Assembly (NCBI RefSeq): GCF_026212465.1 | Contig: NC_080063.1 | Span: forward strand, 7,697,702 to 7,761,701 | Reading direction: 5' to 3' | Origin: Amaranthus tricolor | Lineage: Eukaryota; Streptophyta; Magnoliopsida; Caryophyllales; Amaranthaceae | Length of the DNA stretch: 64,000 nt | Part shown: positions 24,987 through 36,724 of the stretch, one piece after another | Position numbering within the stretch: position 1 is the stretch's first letter | How the letters are laid out: every line of letters begins with the position of its first letter | The notes under the pieces: generated by a model | Seen by the model: only the letters and a program-made list of their open reading frames with translations | Database searches by the model: none | What the model was told of the DNA's origin: nothing | Translations under genes and position numbers: made by a program

Positions 24987-26143
24987 TATCGTTAGTTGTT
25001 TTTCTTGCTATTTTATTTTCTCTTTATAATGAATGTGTGAATTTTGTGAGAGAGAATAGAGAAGGAAAACGATGTATCATATACAAACCAAGGATCACAT
25101 TATAACGTTGAATATATTTTGCTTATTTTATCAACTTTACTTTTTATGTTGATTCATTGGGTTATATATGTATCACTTTTTTCACGTAATGTCATGATTA
25201 ATATTTCCTTAGTTTTTACATTTTTTTTATTTTTATTTGGTTTTTTCATTTACTTTTTGCATAAATAATTTGAATGTAGACTAAAAAGTCATAATTTTTT
25301 TTGGCAGCTAAAAGAGAAATATATTAACTCTAAAAGAAACTTTTTACAACTTAGACTATAAAAGAAGAACACTTCCCAAAACACAAAGGGAAGCAACACC
25401 AAACAAACAAAGTATTATTTGAGAAGAATATATGAAAATGGAAGGAGTATTACTTAACATCATTTGTTTTTTTTCACCACTCAATGCACGGATCAAATCG
25501 TTAATATCTCTAATTATGCATATTAAAAAGTATGGAAACGAGAAATTAATAAACTTTGACTCGACATGATTCAAATTTAAATAAGATCTAATACTTAGAA
25601 TCGAGATGATTCAAGTAAGATCTCATATGACTGTTTGATGAATAGCGTTGAAGTCAACTATAAAAAAAAAGGAAAAAGTATTATTCTAAACTAATTTATA
25701 TTTTGTTACGAATAAAAAATTTAACGTTGGTCCGAGTCTTGATAAATGTTCATTCAATGCACGTCACAGATTAACAAGTATATTATTATTATTATTATAT
25801 TTTGGGCTCCATGCCCTCAACGCCATATATATATATTTATTATAGAAATATTAGTAAGATTTATGACTTTCCATGAGAAGTTAATATCATGATCCATGTG
25901 AATCTCGAAACCACCATTAAAAAAAACTATATAATTATTCAGTTAATCTTGCAAGCAACCGTCTTAATATAAGACTAATAGCTTAATCAGTTTAATTATA
26001 GTTTTTCTTATATGCGATCAGTAATTAATCTATTTAAGGTCATAATCGATACTTTTAACGTCAAAATTAATTTTTTTTATAAGTTATAACTAATCATTTA
26101 ATTGATTATTTTATACTTCTATATAATTGATCACTGTAAGGTC
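24987..26143. other. AVT1 upstream region
   Basis: This should hold the AVT1 promoter and 5' UTR, read on the minus strand. A TATATGATA motif at about 25075-25085 lies roughly 95 bases before the ATG and could act as a TATA box. I see no other gene and no clear repeat apart from AT-rich spacer. Confidence 0.4.
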
Positions 26144-26228
26144 TGGATTCATCATCATTAAATCAAAATTGAAATTTTTTATAACTGGATTCATCACCAT
26201 TAAATCAAAATTGAAATTTTTTATAACG
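26144..26228. repeat. 42-bp direct duplication
   Basis: TGGATTCATCATCATTAAAT at 26144 is repeated with one change at 26186. Both copies continue into AAATTTTTTATAAC. Confidence 0.85.
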
Positions 26229-26433
26229 AAGAATCAACAGCTTTAAACTCTTGATCATTTTCAAGAGCATTCATTAAATCAATTGGCAAACATAACTCGA
26301 AATTGACACTTCCTCCGTTCATCCAAGGTAAGCAAACACTACTCCTACAGGCTACAACTTCATTTCCAGTTTCATTATGAGCAAAAATTGTTAGGGGAAG
26401 AGCAGTGCCAGTACCTCTATTTGATGTATGCAT
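26221..26433 (-). pseudogene. Unrecognised coding-like fragment interrupted by a solo LTR
   Basis: A minus-strand frame of about 70 codons has protein-like composition (AHNETGNEVVACRSS, CLPWMNGGSVNFELCLP). I do not recognise its family. Its upstream edge is cut by the LTR at 26422-27951. Joined across the insertion site the frame meets a stop within about six codons, so an exon start or a decayed gene are both possible. It may be chance. Confidence 0.3.
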
Positions 26434-27951
26434 TTCATACTATATTTTTATGCTCCTTTCCCTTGCATTTTATGGCATTTTGATATGTGATTTCGCATTT
26501 TCCATGTGATTTTACGCTTGGTTGGAGTTTTGTGTGTCTTTGATTATTTCAGGCCATTTTACTCCACTCTTGTATTGGAAGCGGATCACTCTTGAGCATT
26601 AGAATGCGTGCTTCGAGATTTGGCAGAGTTCGAGACCGCAATACGACACTTTTGTGAGCTCACGGGCCCATTCGGACATGTTTTTAGTCCCGTTGAGTCT
26701 CGTTTGTACTTTTGCCGCGTTCTCATGAAGAAAAGTAAGCACAAGATGATGGATCCGGGCGGGTATTTTCATACCCGGGTGATTTCAAGCAAGAAGTAGC
26801 AGCGTAATCATCCAAGCCCAGGAACCGGTCGGGTCTAGCTTAAACCCGGCCGGGTTTGTCTAAAATCACTTGCTTGAATGTTCAACCCACAGACCCGGTC
26901 GGGTCTTGCTTAAACCCGGTCGGGTCCTGCAATTTCTACTCTCTCGAAAACTCTCAGCACACGGACCCGGTCGGGTCTTCCAAAAACCCGGTCCGGTCCT
27001 GCTTTAATAACCGTTTTTCGCACAGTTTTCTTATTTTAATCACTAAGGAATGTAATAGACGGGGAAGTTAATTTTTTTTGGGTTTTTTTTTTAGAGACAA
27101 TGAATTCTTCACTTTGGGAAAAAGAAACTATGTAGCTTTCATTTACTTTCATTCATCATTTGGTATTCGAATTCAAGTATTATTTCTTTATCCCTTCCTT
27201 GTTATTATTTTTAATCATGTTTCCTTTAATGAATTCTTATTTTGTTGCATTTGATATGTGTGAGTAGTTTCTTAATCTAGGGTTAGATGGAACCCTAGCC
27301 ATGATGTTGATGATGAATTATTGAATGCTAATCCCTTTTTGTTATGCATAATCCTTGTTCATGCTTGGTTTCTTATGCTAGTTAACTCATATATTTTCAA
27401 GAGAAATTTTGGAAATTATAGTTAACAATTCACTCAATCGCTAACGAAAGTTAGAGTTGAATGAATTGCTTTTTAAACCAAGGGCTTGATAATCTTCATG
27501 AAAATAGAAAGATTTGATTTTGGATCTTATAGAATACTATGCTCAATGTCATTACTATACTTGATTCCATGAAAATAGGTTTGATAGTATGGTAGTGAAG
27601 CTAATAGTCTTCGAGAGGAGTTATTAGTATTCTTAATGGTGTATTCGTCCTATTGAACTCGGTTATGATTGTTGTAAGGGTAGTAGGATCTCATTGTCAT
27701 CATATCATGCTAGTGGGGAAGTTTATCCCTAGATGTTTTAGTATCATCGATTTACCTTTCTAATTTAATTATTTGTGCTCTAGTCATTTAGTTAGTTTAG
27801 ACATATATTCTCCAATTTTGTGTGTTACTTAGAATCAATTGGTAGCCGGAAAATAATTATTTACTACGTTGTTCTCTGTGGATTCGACCCTAACTGCTGC
27901 TATACTAGTTGCATATTAGGATTTGTTTGATTGTACATAAACGACCTATCA
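26422..27951 (+). mobile_element. Solo LTR (1,530 bp) with perfect CTATT target duplication
   Basis: It starts TGATGTATGC and ends GACCTATCA. The identical 5-bp repeats CTATT flank it at 26417-26421 and 27952-27956. Its right part has the CTCTGTGGATTCGACCCT motif seen near the ends of many plant Ty3-type LTRs (established pattern, recalled). It has no internal gag-pol. Three imperfect units carrying paired ACCCGGTCGGGT palindromes lie at about 26822-27000. Confidence 0.87.
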
Positions 27952-28810
27952 CTATTATTGATAGATGATTAAAGAGTACAAGAACTTTTATGTTCCATTA
28001 GAACCATCAGTTGCGTCGAATAAGGGTATTTATACTGTGCAATGTTTTACACTATTATTAATAGTGTCATTGACTATTCATTTGTTGTTTGAAATTTACA
28101 AGATTATCCATCGAATAATACAATTTTATTAAGTCCGCTCTGAAATTGTGAAAAAAGAACCATATTTAGGTAGAAATTGATTTACTTAACATTAAAATTG
28201 ATCACTTATAAGTCAAATTGAAATTCTTTATTTTAATTGATCTATTTAAAATTTAATTTAAGTTGAAATTAATACCTTTAAAGATCAAAATTAAATTTTT
28301 ATTCTTTAATTCTTAAAATTTTAACCATTTTATTTTTCAATTTTTAGCTTTCTGACGGACACACGATCTCAACGTCTCTTGCAAGTTTCTGTGACAGTTA
28401 TTTCCTTTTTGTTATTTGGTGAATATCACATGGAAGCATGTGAAAAGTATTTCTGAAGAAATTTATATTGTACTACGTCTTTGGTTATCCAATACTCATT
28501 GTCTCTCCTATATTTGATTTTTAACACTATTCATTAATCACTCTAAATTTATGTTTTATTCTTAATTTATAAGTTATAACATAGTCAATTTGGATCTTGT
28601 TTGATTCATTTTAGTGCAAAGATCATTAATGTCAACTTTTTACAATTTTTAATTAAGCATAATGTCAAATTCTTCTTTACGGGCCAACATTCTGTCCCAT
28701 ACAACAACGCCGACCTAATTAGGAATGCACCCCGGTTGCTGCTTTCCACTAAAGCCAACCAGCTTGTATATGATTTAGTAACGTCTCCATCAATCTCCCC
28801 ATTATTCTGA

Positions 28811-30948
28811 CGATTAGCATTTTCTAATTAGTTTTTTTGAGTTGATTTCGTTAGTTGAGGTCATGAAGTGATTTGTTTAGTTGAGTGATCTTTGTCAATT
28901 GAGAATTATGTGATTATATTGTTGAGTTAGGATTATGAATTGGTGTGGCTATTTTGGAATTATGAATTATTTATTAGTTCAGATGATGAGTCGGTTTATT
29001 TAGTTTGAATGATAGTGTTAATTATTTGTGAGTTTTGTGAAGTAAACTATGAAGTTAGTTATATGGTTAGAAATTAGTTAAGTTGTGGAAATGACTAGAA
29101 ATTATACGTTACGTGACAAAAATTAAACAAATGTTATGCCTACATTGTTCATAAGTATCAATTTGTTTACTAATATGTATATAACATTATTGAAGATAAG
29201 AAAGAATAGAAGGACATTGAATCAAGAACTAAGAAAATGTGATGCTTGAGATAAAATAAAGGGGAATTGGTGGTTTAAGTAAATAAGATATATGAATTAG
29301 TTGTATTAAAGCATGAATGAAAGGTTGTTATTTCATAAAATCAAAGTTAAAGCAATATAAACTAATTAAGTCAAATCTATTGTAGTTATTATTAACCATG
29401 TGGATGTTTATATTTAAAGATTTCGATTTCCTTGAGAAATTGTATTGACGAAGCTTGTCGTCTTGCTGTAATTAAAAATGTTGGATTTCTTATTCAAATC
29501 TTTAATAGAGGATTATAGAGGTATGTATTTCACTATAGTTGAGATTAGTTTGATTACAGGGAGATGTTATTCCTAAACTAGAAAGTTATTTTTTTTGAAC
29601 CTTGAAATTATAGAATAGTAACAGAAAAGATATAAATGGTTTAATGTTTTGAAACGGTTCGGATTACCTCTGTGGTGTCTCAAGGAATTGGAACCTCGTT
29701 GGGATTATCTCGACACTACTTAATAGTTGGGGGGTACGTTGATCAGTACCTCGGACTTAGATTTTCTGCTATAGTTTGGCCGTTTGTGGGGTGTGCACAC
29801 TAAGGATCTTCGTCTAATAGTTATCTGGAGGGCCTAGCTAGCCCAATGGAAAAAAAGGTTTGTTCCATTTCATAGATTTATGCTTTAAAGACTTTGAAAT
29901 GAAAAGTTTTAGTAAAGAAAATAGAAAAGAAAATCCTATTCATTGCATAGATTAATGATTTCTAGACTTGAAAAGAAATGTTTTGGCATAGATAGTAGAA
30001 AGGTATTTGATTTATAAATACAAAAAAAAAAGAAGAAATCAATTTTGTAATGTATTTATAAAATAGTTTGTTAGCAAACGAAAATGATTTGTAAGGTTTA
30101 ATTAATGTATCCTACCTGTATATATATTTTAATTCATGGTACGATATCTAGCTCAGGTTGTTTGATTAATACTACATGTCGACCTACATGAAGGTTAAAG
30201 TAAGGTATAGTCAGAATGCAACGTCAACTTATTTTGTGTAAACAATTATAAGATTTTCTTTCCGCTATAGTTTTATGTATAATTAGTATTTTGGTTGGGT
30301 TGTGAGAGAAATTAAATAAGCTATGTTAAATGTGTACTCAGCATAAGCTGAATTTATGGTTTTATTCTTTAAACCTGTCCTGATGGGGAACAGATTTTGA
30401 GAAGATTGAGATTGACGAAGTCAACGATAGCTGAAAGCGTAAAGATTAGTAACCAACAAAATAATCTCAACCAATCATATAAAATAATGTAAGTAAAAAA
30501 AATCTTTTATTTAAAATTATTTTAGCATTTATTTTGGATTATTAAAGAAAAGATTCCACCCTATGAGGTGATGGGATTTCGAAATGTTTGGCGTCTATGC
30601 CACTGGCTGGTTGTTATTTTGAAATGTTGGTTTTGAACTTGCAGGGTGACTTTTCAAGTCAAAAGAAAATTTTGGTTTATTCGATTTACAAATGGAACTC
30701 TGCTGAATTTTCTGCAGAAATTTATATATTTTAAGTCGTTTTAAATGATTCTTATAATGTAAGTTCTTTACATCTTTCTAAGGTTGTAAACTCTGATACT
30801 TAAAGTCTTTGATAAATGTCTAGCGGATAATATAATCAATTGAGTAATTGATTAGATTATTAACGTAACAGCCCGATATAAGTATAAAGCTTCCGCATTA
30901 GTTTAGATTAATCTTGTTTAATCACCTGGTTAGTTTCGGGTTGTTACA
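28811..30948 (+). mobile_element. 5'-truncated LTR remnant inside the LINE
   Basis: The right end is a good LTR terminus (CGGGTTGTTACA at 30948, abutting the LINE). A GTTTGTGGGGTGTGCACAC segment near 29790 resembles one in the inner LTR at 14523. The left edge at about 28811 runs straight into LINE coding text and has no TG start or matching AAAAG duplication. The LTR start and part of the LINE therefore seem to have been deleted together. It has no coding frames. Confidence 0.6.
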
Positions 30949-30953
30949 AAAAG

Positions 30954-31998
30954 CATACACCATGGTACGGTCTCCCAGATGGATTTAGAGATTTCCTCCA
31001 TAATGACTGTAAAAATGAAAGGACTTAGTGTTGATCCTTGATGCAGTCCCACTTTAATTGGGAAAGACTCTGTCATACCCACCGGTGTATGTATGTTAAT
31101 CGACACTCTGTCATGCATGTCCTGTATTACCTCGATGTACCTTCGTGAAATACCTCTATTCTTAAGGCTATCCCAAACGATGCTTCGTGGTATGCTATTG
31201 TACGCTTTCTCAAGGTCAATGAATACCATATGCAAATCCTTCTTTCGCTCCCTATACTTTTCCATCAGTCTCCTCAAAAGATGAATTGCCTCGATGGTTG
31301 ATCTTCCCGGCATGAATCCGAATTGGTTCTCTATAATTACCGTCTCTCGTCTAATTCTTTTCTCAATCACTCTTTCCCACAGTTTCATAGTGTGGCTTAG
31401 AAGTTTGATCCCTCTATAGTTTCCGCATATTTGTGCATCACCCTTGTTTTTAAACAGTGGGATAAGTGTGCTAACCCTCCATTCTTCAGGCATCTTACTA
31501 ATCTCAAGATGACATTAAAGAGGTTAGTAAGCCAATGAATTCTCTCCTCTTCTAAACCCTTCCACACCTCAATCGGAATGTTATCAGGTCCAACTGATTA
31601 TGATTGCCCCATTTTTTTGAGAGCTTCTCCTACTTTCGTCGTGGTAATATCAATAATCAACCCATGATCTTTTATGTTCTTTGGATGTCCAAAGTTTGTC
31701 GAATTTCCTCCTTTAGACCCCTAGTCTCATTGAGCAGTTGGGATAAATATTGATGTCATCTCATTTTGATGTCTTCCTGTGTAAGGAGTACTCGTCCACC
31801 TTCATCTTTAATGAACTTCACTGTACCTAAGTCTTTCTTCTACCTAGATCTTGCTTTCGCCAACTTAAAAATATACTTCACTCCCTCTTTGGTATCAAGC
31901 TTTTGATAAAAGTCTTCAAACACACGATCTTTTGCCTCCACTACTCTTTCTTTGCCTCCCGTTTTGCTTTTTTATACCTCTCTTTCTTACTTATCCTA
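30954..31998 (-). pseudogene. LINE reverse-transcriptase segment, truncated
   Basis: The clean frame at 31493-30954 shows RTE-clade RT blocks: IPLFKNKGD, NYRGIKLLSHTMKLWE, NQFGFMPGRSTIEAI, FIDLEKAYN, LHQGSTLSPFIF and VPWCMLF. The next residues should be the catalytic A/Y-x-D-D box, but the LTR remnant begins exactly there, so the active site is missing. Upstream (31494-31998) the same protein can be followed through several stops and a frame change. Confidence 0.9.
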
Positions 31999-33925
31999 TG
32001 TAACACCCTTGAATTTCCGACCCCCTAAACGGAACCAAAACTGCAAGGTAACGCAGGAAATTTGGGTGTTACATTTCAAAAAAAATAAAAATAAAGATAA
32101 AGAAAAGGAAAAGAAATAGAGGTAAAGTTTGATTGATTTAATTAAAGAGATTATAGAAAAACTTCCAAACAAAATCGTGCAGAAATTTCGGCAACATCTG
32201 CGTTGAAATTGGACTCACCAAAAGAAGATAAACACACGCACTAAAACATAATCAAGAAGAGGCAATATAAGCCTTATAACAAAATATCGCAGCGGAATGT
32301 TCATCGGCTAATCCTCTGTCGACATGCTCAGCAAGAATCGTGGTTCCAAAGTAAACACTTGAGTTTGAAGAAAGAAAAAGAACGACAACTATTTAAATCA
32401 TACAAACCACAAAACAACGCAGTGGAGATAACTTATACAACAAGGAGGACATGTGCCTCAAACTCAAAACATAAACACCTGAATGAAAATATACTACAGG
32501 TAAAGTCAAAACAATAAGATTATTGCACACTTCAATACTCTCACTTATTCCCCTCGTATACAATACATGGAAGCTCCATCACCTGTAATGTCTATCTATG
32601 ATGTCCCCGCTGCTCAACGTAAGATCATAGACCAACGCATCATAGTAGGGCCATCAAAGACGAGCCATCAACAATGAAAAAAAACAATACACGTCAGTAA
32701 CTAACAACATGTTATACATATCACCAACAATCAATATCAACAAAACAAGGTAAGGGGGACATTCCAATTTCTAAGTATCAACTCCAACTACTTCTTGTTT
32801 CAATGTACTACTCAATGCCTTCACCATTTTCCTTTGCTTCTTTGATTTCATATATTCTCTTATGTGACAAGAGGCCACCATTTATTGGGGTTTGCAAAAC
32901 CCACATGGCAACACCTCAGCCAAGGACGGTGATGGCTATGCCGGTGCCAAATGAAAAATTATAATCATACCCTCGTATAGCGACCATATACAGATGATCC
33001 ATGCCTCCGGGAACTTAACCAACTAGGGTTCCAATCCAGTGGAGTCCCAATAAACAACCAACTTAATATCTCATCAATACGGGACTCATTCCCATTCATA
33101 AAACATAATTCAAAACTTATTAATAAGGAATCATTCCCATTCCATCTCATATAATCCAACATTCCACTCTCGCGACATCAAATTCATTCTTTACCATCTC
33201 TACAAACCGATCCACACTTGAAACAATAACTTAATAATGTTTAATAGTAAATCATAATCAACTTAAGTCATATAATATTATTACGCAAAGAAAACATATT
33301 CAAGATGCATGCAAGAGTTAGCTACTGCTTGTGTTTACCTGCAACTGAAACATGACAAGTTGTAAAATCACTTCAAAAGAGGTTCTTACGCCCCTCTTAT
33401 GAATCGGGCACCCATTAAGTAAGACTAGTAAGTCTACTTGACTTCCTTTAGGAGCTACTTGCTCTACTAAGTACTCTACTTCGATCCTTACAAGCCACAA
33501 CTCATGTGAATATGTAATCTAATCATACACACAACATATTTACTCACAAACAATGCCATCAATAAAAATAACTGTAACAATAGTTTCCATTAAATTCTAA
33601 AACAAGGCATGTTCAAGAGGAAAAGATTCAATTTGTATACTTTTGCAATAAAACAAGACTATTTGACCTTAAATCGTAAAATGTAGTGTATTACACTCGA
33701 TTTCAATGCATAATTATAATGATTTTCAATCAAATTTGTTCCATTCCTCAAGGTTTGAGGTGACAAAGCATAAGAACAAAGCAATTAGTAGCTTAAATAT
33801 TTCATAACCATAACAAGAAATTAGTTTGGCGACAATTGCATACTAACCACATCAATTAAACCTCAACCATGTTTCCACAATTACAATGACGACACTTATT
33901 CACCGCTAGCGACACATGATATAAT

Positions 33926-34030
33926 AATTCTTTATTAGTAATTTTATACAATAATTCTTTATAAGTAATTTTATCACTAATTCTTTATTAGTAATTTTAT
34001 CACTAATTCTTTATTAGTAATTTAATCACC
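33926..34030. repeat. 26-27-bp tandem repeat, four copies
   Basis: AATTCTTTATTAGTAATTTT-type units start at 33926, 33953, 33979 and 34005, inside the 3.36-kb LTR. Confidence 0.85.
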
Positions 34031-34561
34031 ACAAAACCAACAACAATAATCACATTCACCACAATTAGCATGATTACTTCATATTTAACTATTAAAAGTG
34101 ACTAACAAGTCTAACTATTTTTAATCATCAAAACAACCATTATTAATCAAAAATAACACTTATGAAAAGCTTTTATAAATTTATCCCAATATCACAAAAT
34201 CACCAAAACACATAAAAGTAGTAGTACTACTTTCAATTTCACCCCCAACATAAATCCTAACTTATTAATTTTCAAATCTCACTTCTAACACTTACCCATT
34301 ACAAATTCTATCAAGGTATAAACTAATTTAAACTAAGATTCATGAATTTACCCAAAACTTTAAACACTAAAAGCACTAATTTAAAATAAAGATGAAAAAG
34401 CTCACAAAAATGGACGAGAGAGAGGATAATCGTGTGGTGGAGAAGCTGCTGTTGGCGGCCGGCTGGTGGAGGGGTTGCTGGCGGCCGGCTATAGGTTATG
34501 CTGGTGGCAGTTTGGTGTTGTGAGGCAGGGAGATGGAGGAAGGAGAAGAAAGCAAGGGAAT

Positions 34562-35054
34562 TGTTGAAATATAGTGTGACTCGAACAGTGGGACCTCCGC
34601 GGGCGCAGAGTGTATGCTGTCCCAGTCCGCGGGGCGCGGAGTTGATTCTGTCTCCGTTTCGCAGCTCGCGTAATGACGGTTTCTTGGCACGTTTTTGGCC
34701 GGTTACTCTTAGTCTTTGACGGTTTTTTGTATTTTCTTAACCCTAATTTCCTTTTATTATGAGGTATACTACATAAAGGCCCCATGTAATTAGAATTAGA
34801 AGGAGATGCAATGCAAAACACAAAGTGAGGAAAACTAAGAGAGAAAAAGCTTGGAGAGCCATTGTTGTGGTTTCTCGTGTTCATCTTGTAATCTCCCGGT
34901 TTATAGTTAAAAGTTTATTCGCGGTGCCGGTGGATGTAGCTATCACGTTGATAGTGAACCACGTTAATTTCTCGGTGTGATTTTCTTTATTGTTTGTTTG
35001 AATCTTTATTGTTTCATTATTGTTTTCGATCTTTACTTCCGCTGTCGCACAACA
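34562..35054 (+). mobile_element. Copia-type solo LTR (493 bp), nested in the 3.36-kb LTR
   Basis: It starts TGTTGAAATA and ends CACAACA. Its right part has the ACTTCCGCTGTCGCACAACA ending and a GTGAACCACG...TCTCGGTGTG motif typical of Ty1/copia LTRs. The flanking pentamers GGAAT (34557-34561) and GAAAT (35055-35059) differ at one base, consistent with an aged target duplication. It has no internal region. Confidence 0.75.
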
Positions 35055-35153
35055 GAAATTAAGAGAGAGAGAGAGAGAGAGAGAAATGTGAAGAGGGTTA
35101 TGTGAGGGAGTAAGTTGATTTTAAAATCCTCTCCATACTAACTTTGATTATTT

Positions 35154-35184
35154 AAATAATAATAATAATAATAATAATAATAAT

Positions 35185-35238
<54 letters not shown>
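35154..35238. repeat. (AAT)n microsatellite
   Basis: Two AAT runs broken by a short TTATAAT interruption, near the right end of the 3.36-kb LTR. Confidence 0.9.
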
Positions 35239-35363
35239 TGACTACTTCAATAAAAGAAAAAGAATATATATTTAAAGGCTAATTTAATTATTCGATAATA
35301 AATATATTAAAATCATATTTTCAAATCATTTAAAATATAATATTGACGGGGTGTTACATCCTA

Positions 35364-36480
35364 TCCTCCTTCTCCGTGCAAGCCATAAGGTCCTCGAATC
35401 TCCTGTTTTTGTCCTTTATCTTCTTTTGCACTTTTTCGTTCCACCATTATGACTCTTTGTACACCTTTGGTTTCCCCGTCGACACTCCTAATGTCTCCTT
35501 TCCCACCGTTCGAATGGTTTCCACCGTGGTCGCCCACATTTGATTTGTATCGTCAGATATACTTTGGTAGCCCAACGTCTTGATCTTGCTTGACAAGGTT
35601 GCAAACATACCCCCTTTAAGTCTACCCCACATGATTGTTTGCCTGACCTTTATCTTCTTCTCAACAATCTTTCTCCTCATACGAAACACTAGTAGTAATA
35701 ACCTATGTTGGCTGGGCATCTCTATATCCAGCACGAACTTACAGTCCAGACAAGAGCTCCAATCATCCTTCCATACTAAACAGTAGTTAATTTGGGTTGC
35801 ATGCCTACCACTCTTATACTTATTCAAGTGCTCATCCTTCTTTCTAAAGATTGAGTTTTCTATAACCAACTCCTTTGCTAACGTAAACTCAAGCAAGATC
35901 TCTCTACTATCGTTCCATACACCATAACCAAAACCGCCATGAACTGAGTTATAGTTAACTGCCTCCTTTCCAATGTGTCCATTAAAGTCTCCACCTATAA
36001 AAAACTTTTCATCGGCAGGGATGGTATCTATAAGGTCACCCAGGTTATCCCAAAACTCACGTTTGACTTCCTCATCTAGCCCAACTTGCAGCCCATACGC
36101 ACTAATGATCGATATGACCTCTTCTCCCCCTACTATTCTAACTAGCATAATCCTATCATTGCACCTCCTAACTTCTACCACTTGCTTTAGTATATCATCA
36201 GCTACAAGAATACAGACTCCACTTCGCTTCCCATCCAAAGCTTATAACCCTTTAAAATGCTTGCTTTTGCCCCTTCCACCTAGTTTCTTGAACGCAAGCC
36301 ACTTGAATCTTTTATTTAGAAAGTTCAGTCGCCAACTCAACGACTTGGCTTGTAGCGTGCCTATGTTCCAAGTCCCCACTCTTAGTTCAACATCTTGCTT
36401 ACGTTGCCCCCTCTGCACCCCCTCCTTGGACCTAACCTTAGGTTACCATTAGACTGCCTTAACTCTATACTCAACTACCC
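35364..36480 (-). pseudogene. LINE endonuclease segment (APE-type), RTE clade
   Basis: The frame at 36238-35447 encodes an apurinic-endonuclease-like domain: YGLQVGLDEEVKREFW, FIGGDFNGHIG (the GDFN metal site) and KDEHLNKYKSGRHATQINYCL. The last is the RTE-type continuation, with Tyr-Cys replacing the usual Asp-Tyr. Upstream text (TGTWNIGTLQAK near 36380) is part of the same domain but lies beyond a stop and a frame change near 36244. It is a dead copy. Confidence 0.88.
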
Positions 36481-36640
36481 GTGGACGAGACTAAATGTTA
36501 AAGGATGGTGACGTCGTTAACTCAAACACTATCAAGCCAAGATCCCACAAAAGTTAGAATAGAAACACACACTAAAAAGATAAACTAACAATAAATAAAG
36601 GAAAAGATAAAAAAAATATTAAAAAAAAAAAGAAAATCAC

Positions 36641-36724
<84 letters not shown>

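Larger units (their letters stand above)
31999..35358. mobile_element. 3,360-bp LTR (probable solo LTR) inserted in the LINE
   Basis: The termini are TGTAACACCC on the left and GGGGTGTTACA on the right. The flanking 5-bp direct repeats TCCTA (31994-31998 and 35359-35363) are identical, and excising the insert plus one repeat restores a continuous LINE frame. No gag-pol frame exists inside, and I see no pair of internal LTR copies. Its orientation is uncertain because TG...CA ends are nearly symmetrical. It holds a copia-type LTR at 34562-35054, GGCCGGCTGGTGG repeats near 34456-34490, and an (AAT)n tract at 35154-35238. Confidence 0.85.
28605..36480 (-). mobile_element. RTE-type LINE, shattered by later insertions
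   Basis: Three blocks belong to one non-LTR retrotransposon on the minus strand. These are the endonuclease (about 36480-35364), reverse transcriptase with its upstream linker (31998-30954), and a 3' piece ending in LLYGTECWPVKK (about 28810-28640). A 3.36-kb LTR separates the first two blocks. An LTR remnant plus a deletion of roughly 130 codons separates the last two. Text on either side of the 3.36-kb insert reads on without a break (...CTEKEDR then ISKKERYKK...). Several stops and frame changes show that it is dead. Confidence 0.9.

Noticed and set aside
33921..34030. Regularly spaced repeats, considered as a CRISPR-like array
   Set aside because: The 26-27-bp units are contiguous with no unique spacers, lie within an LTR, and the genome is a plant's.
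34489..34884. 131-codon minus-strand frame
   Set aside because: It lies inside the copia-type solo LTR and its host LTR, has no domain, and its start and end fall in LTR sequence.
35973..36452. 159-codon plus-strand frame
   Set aside because: It is antisense to the LINE endonuclease, whose text is clearly recognisable on the minus strand.
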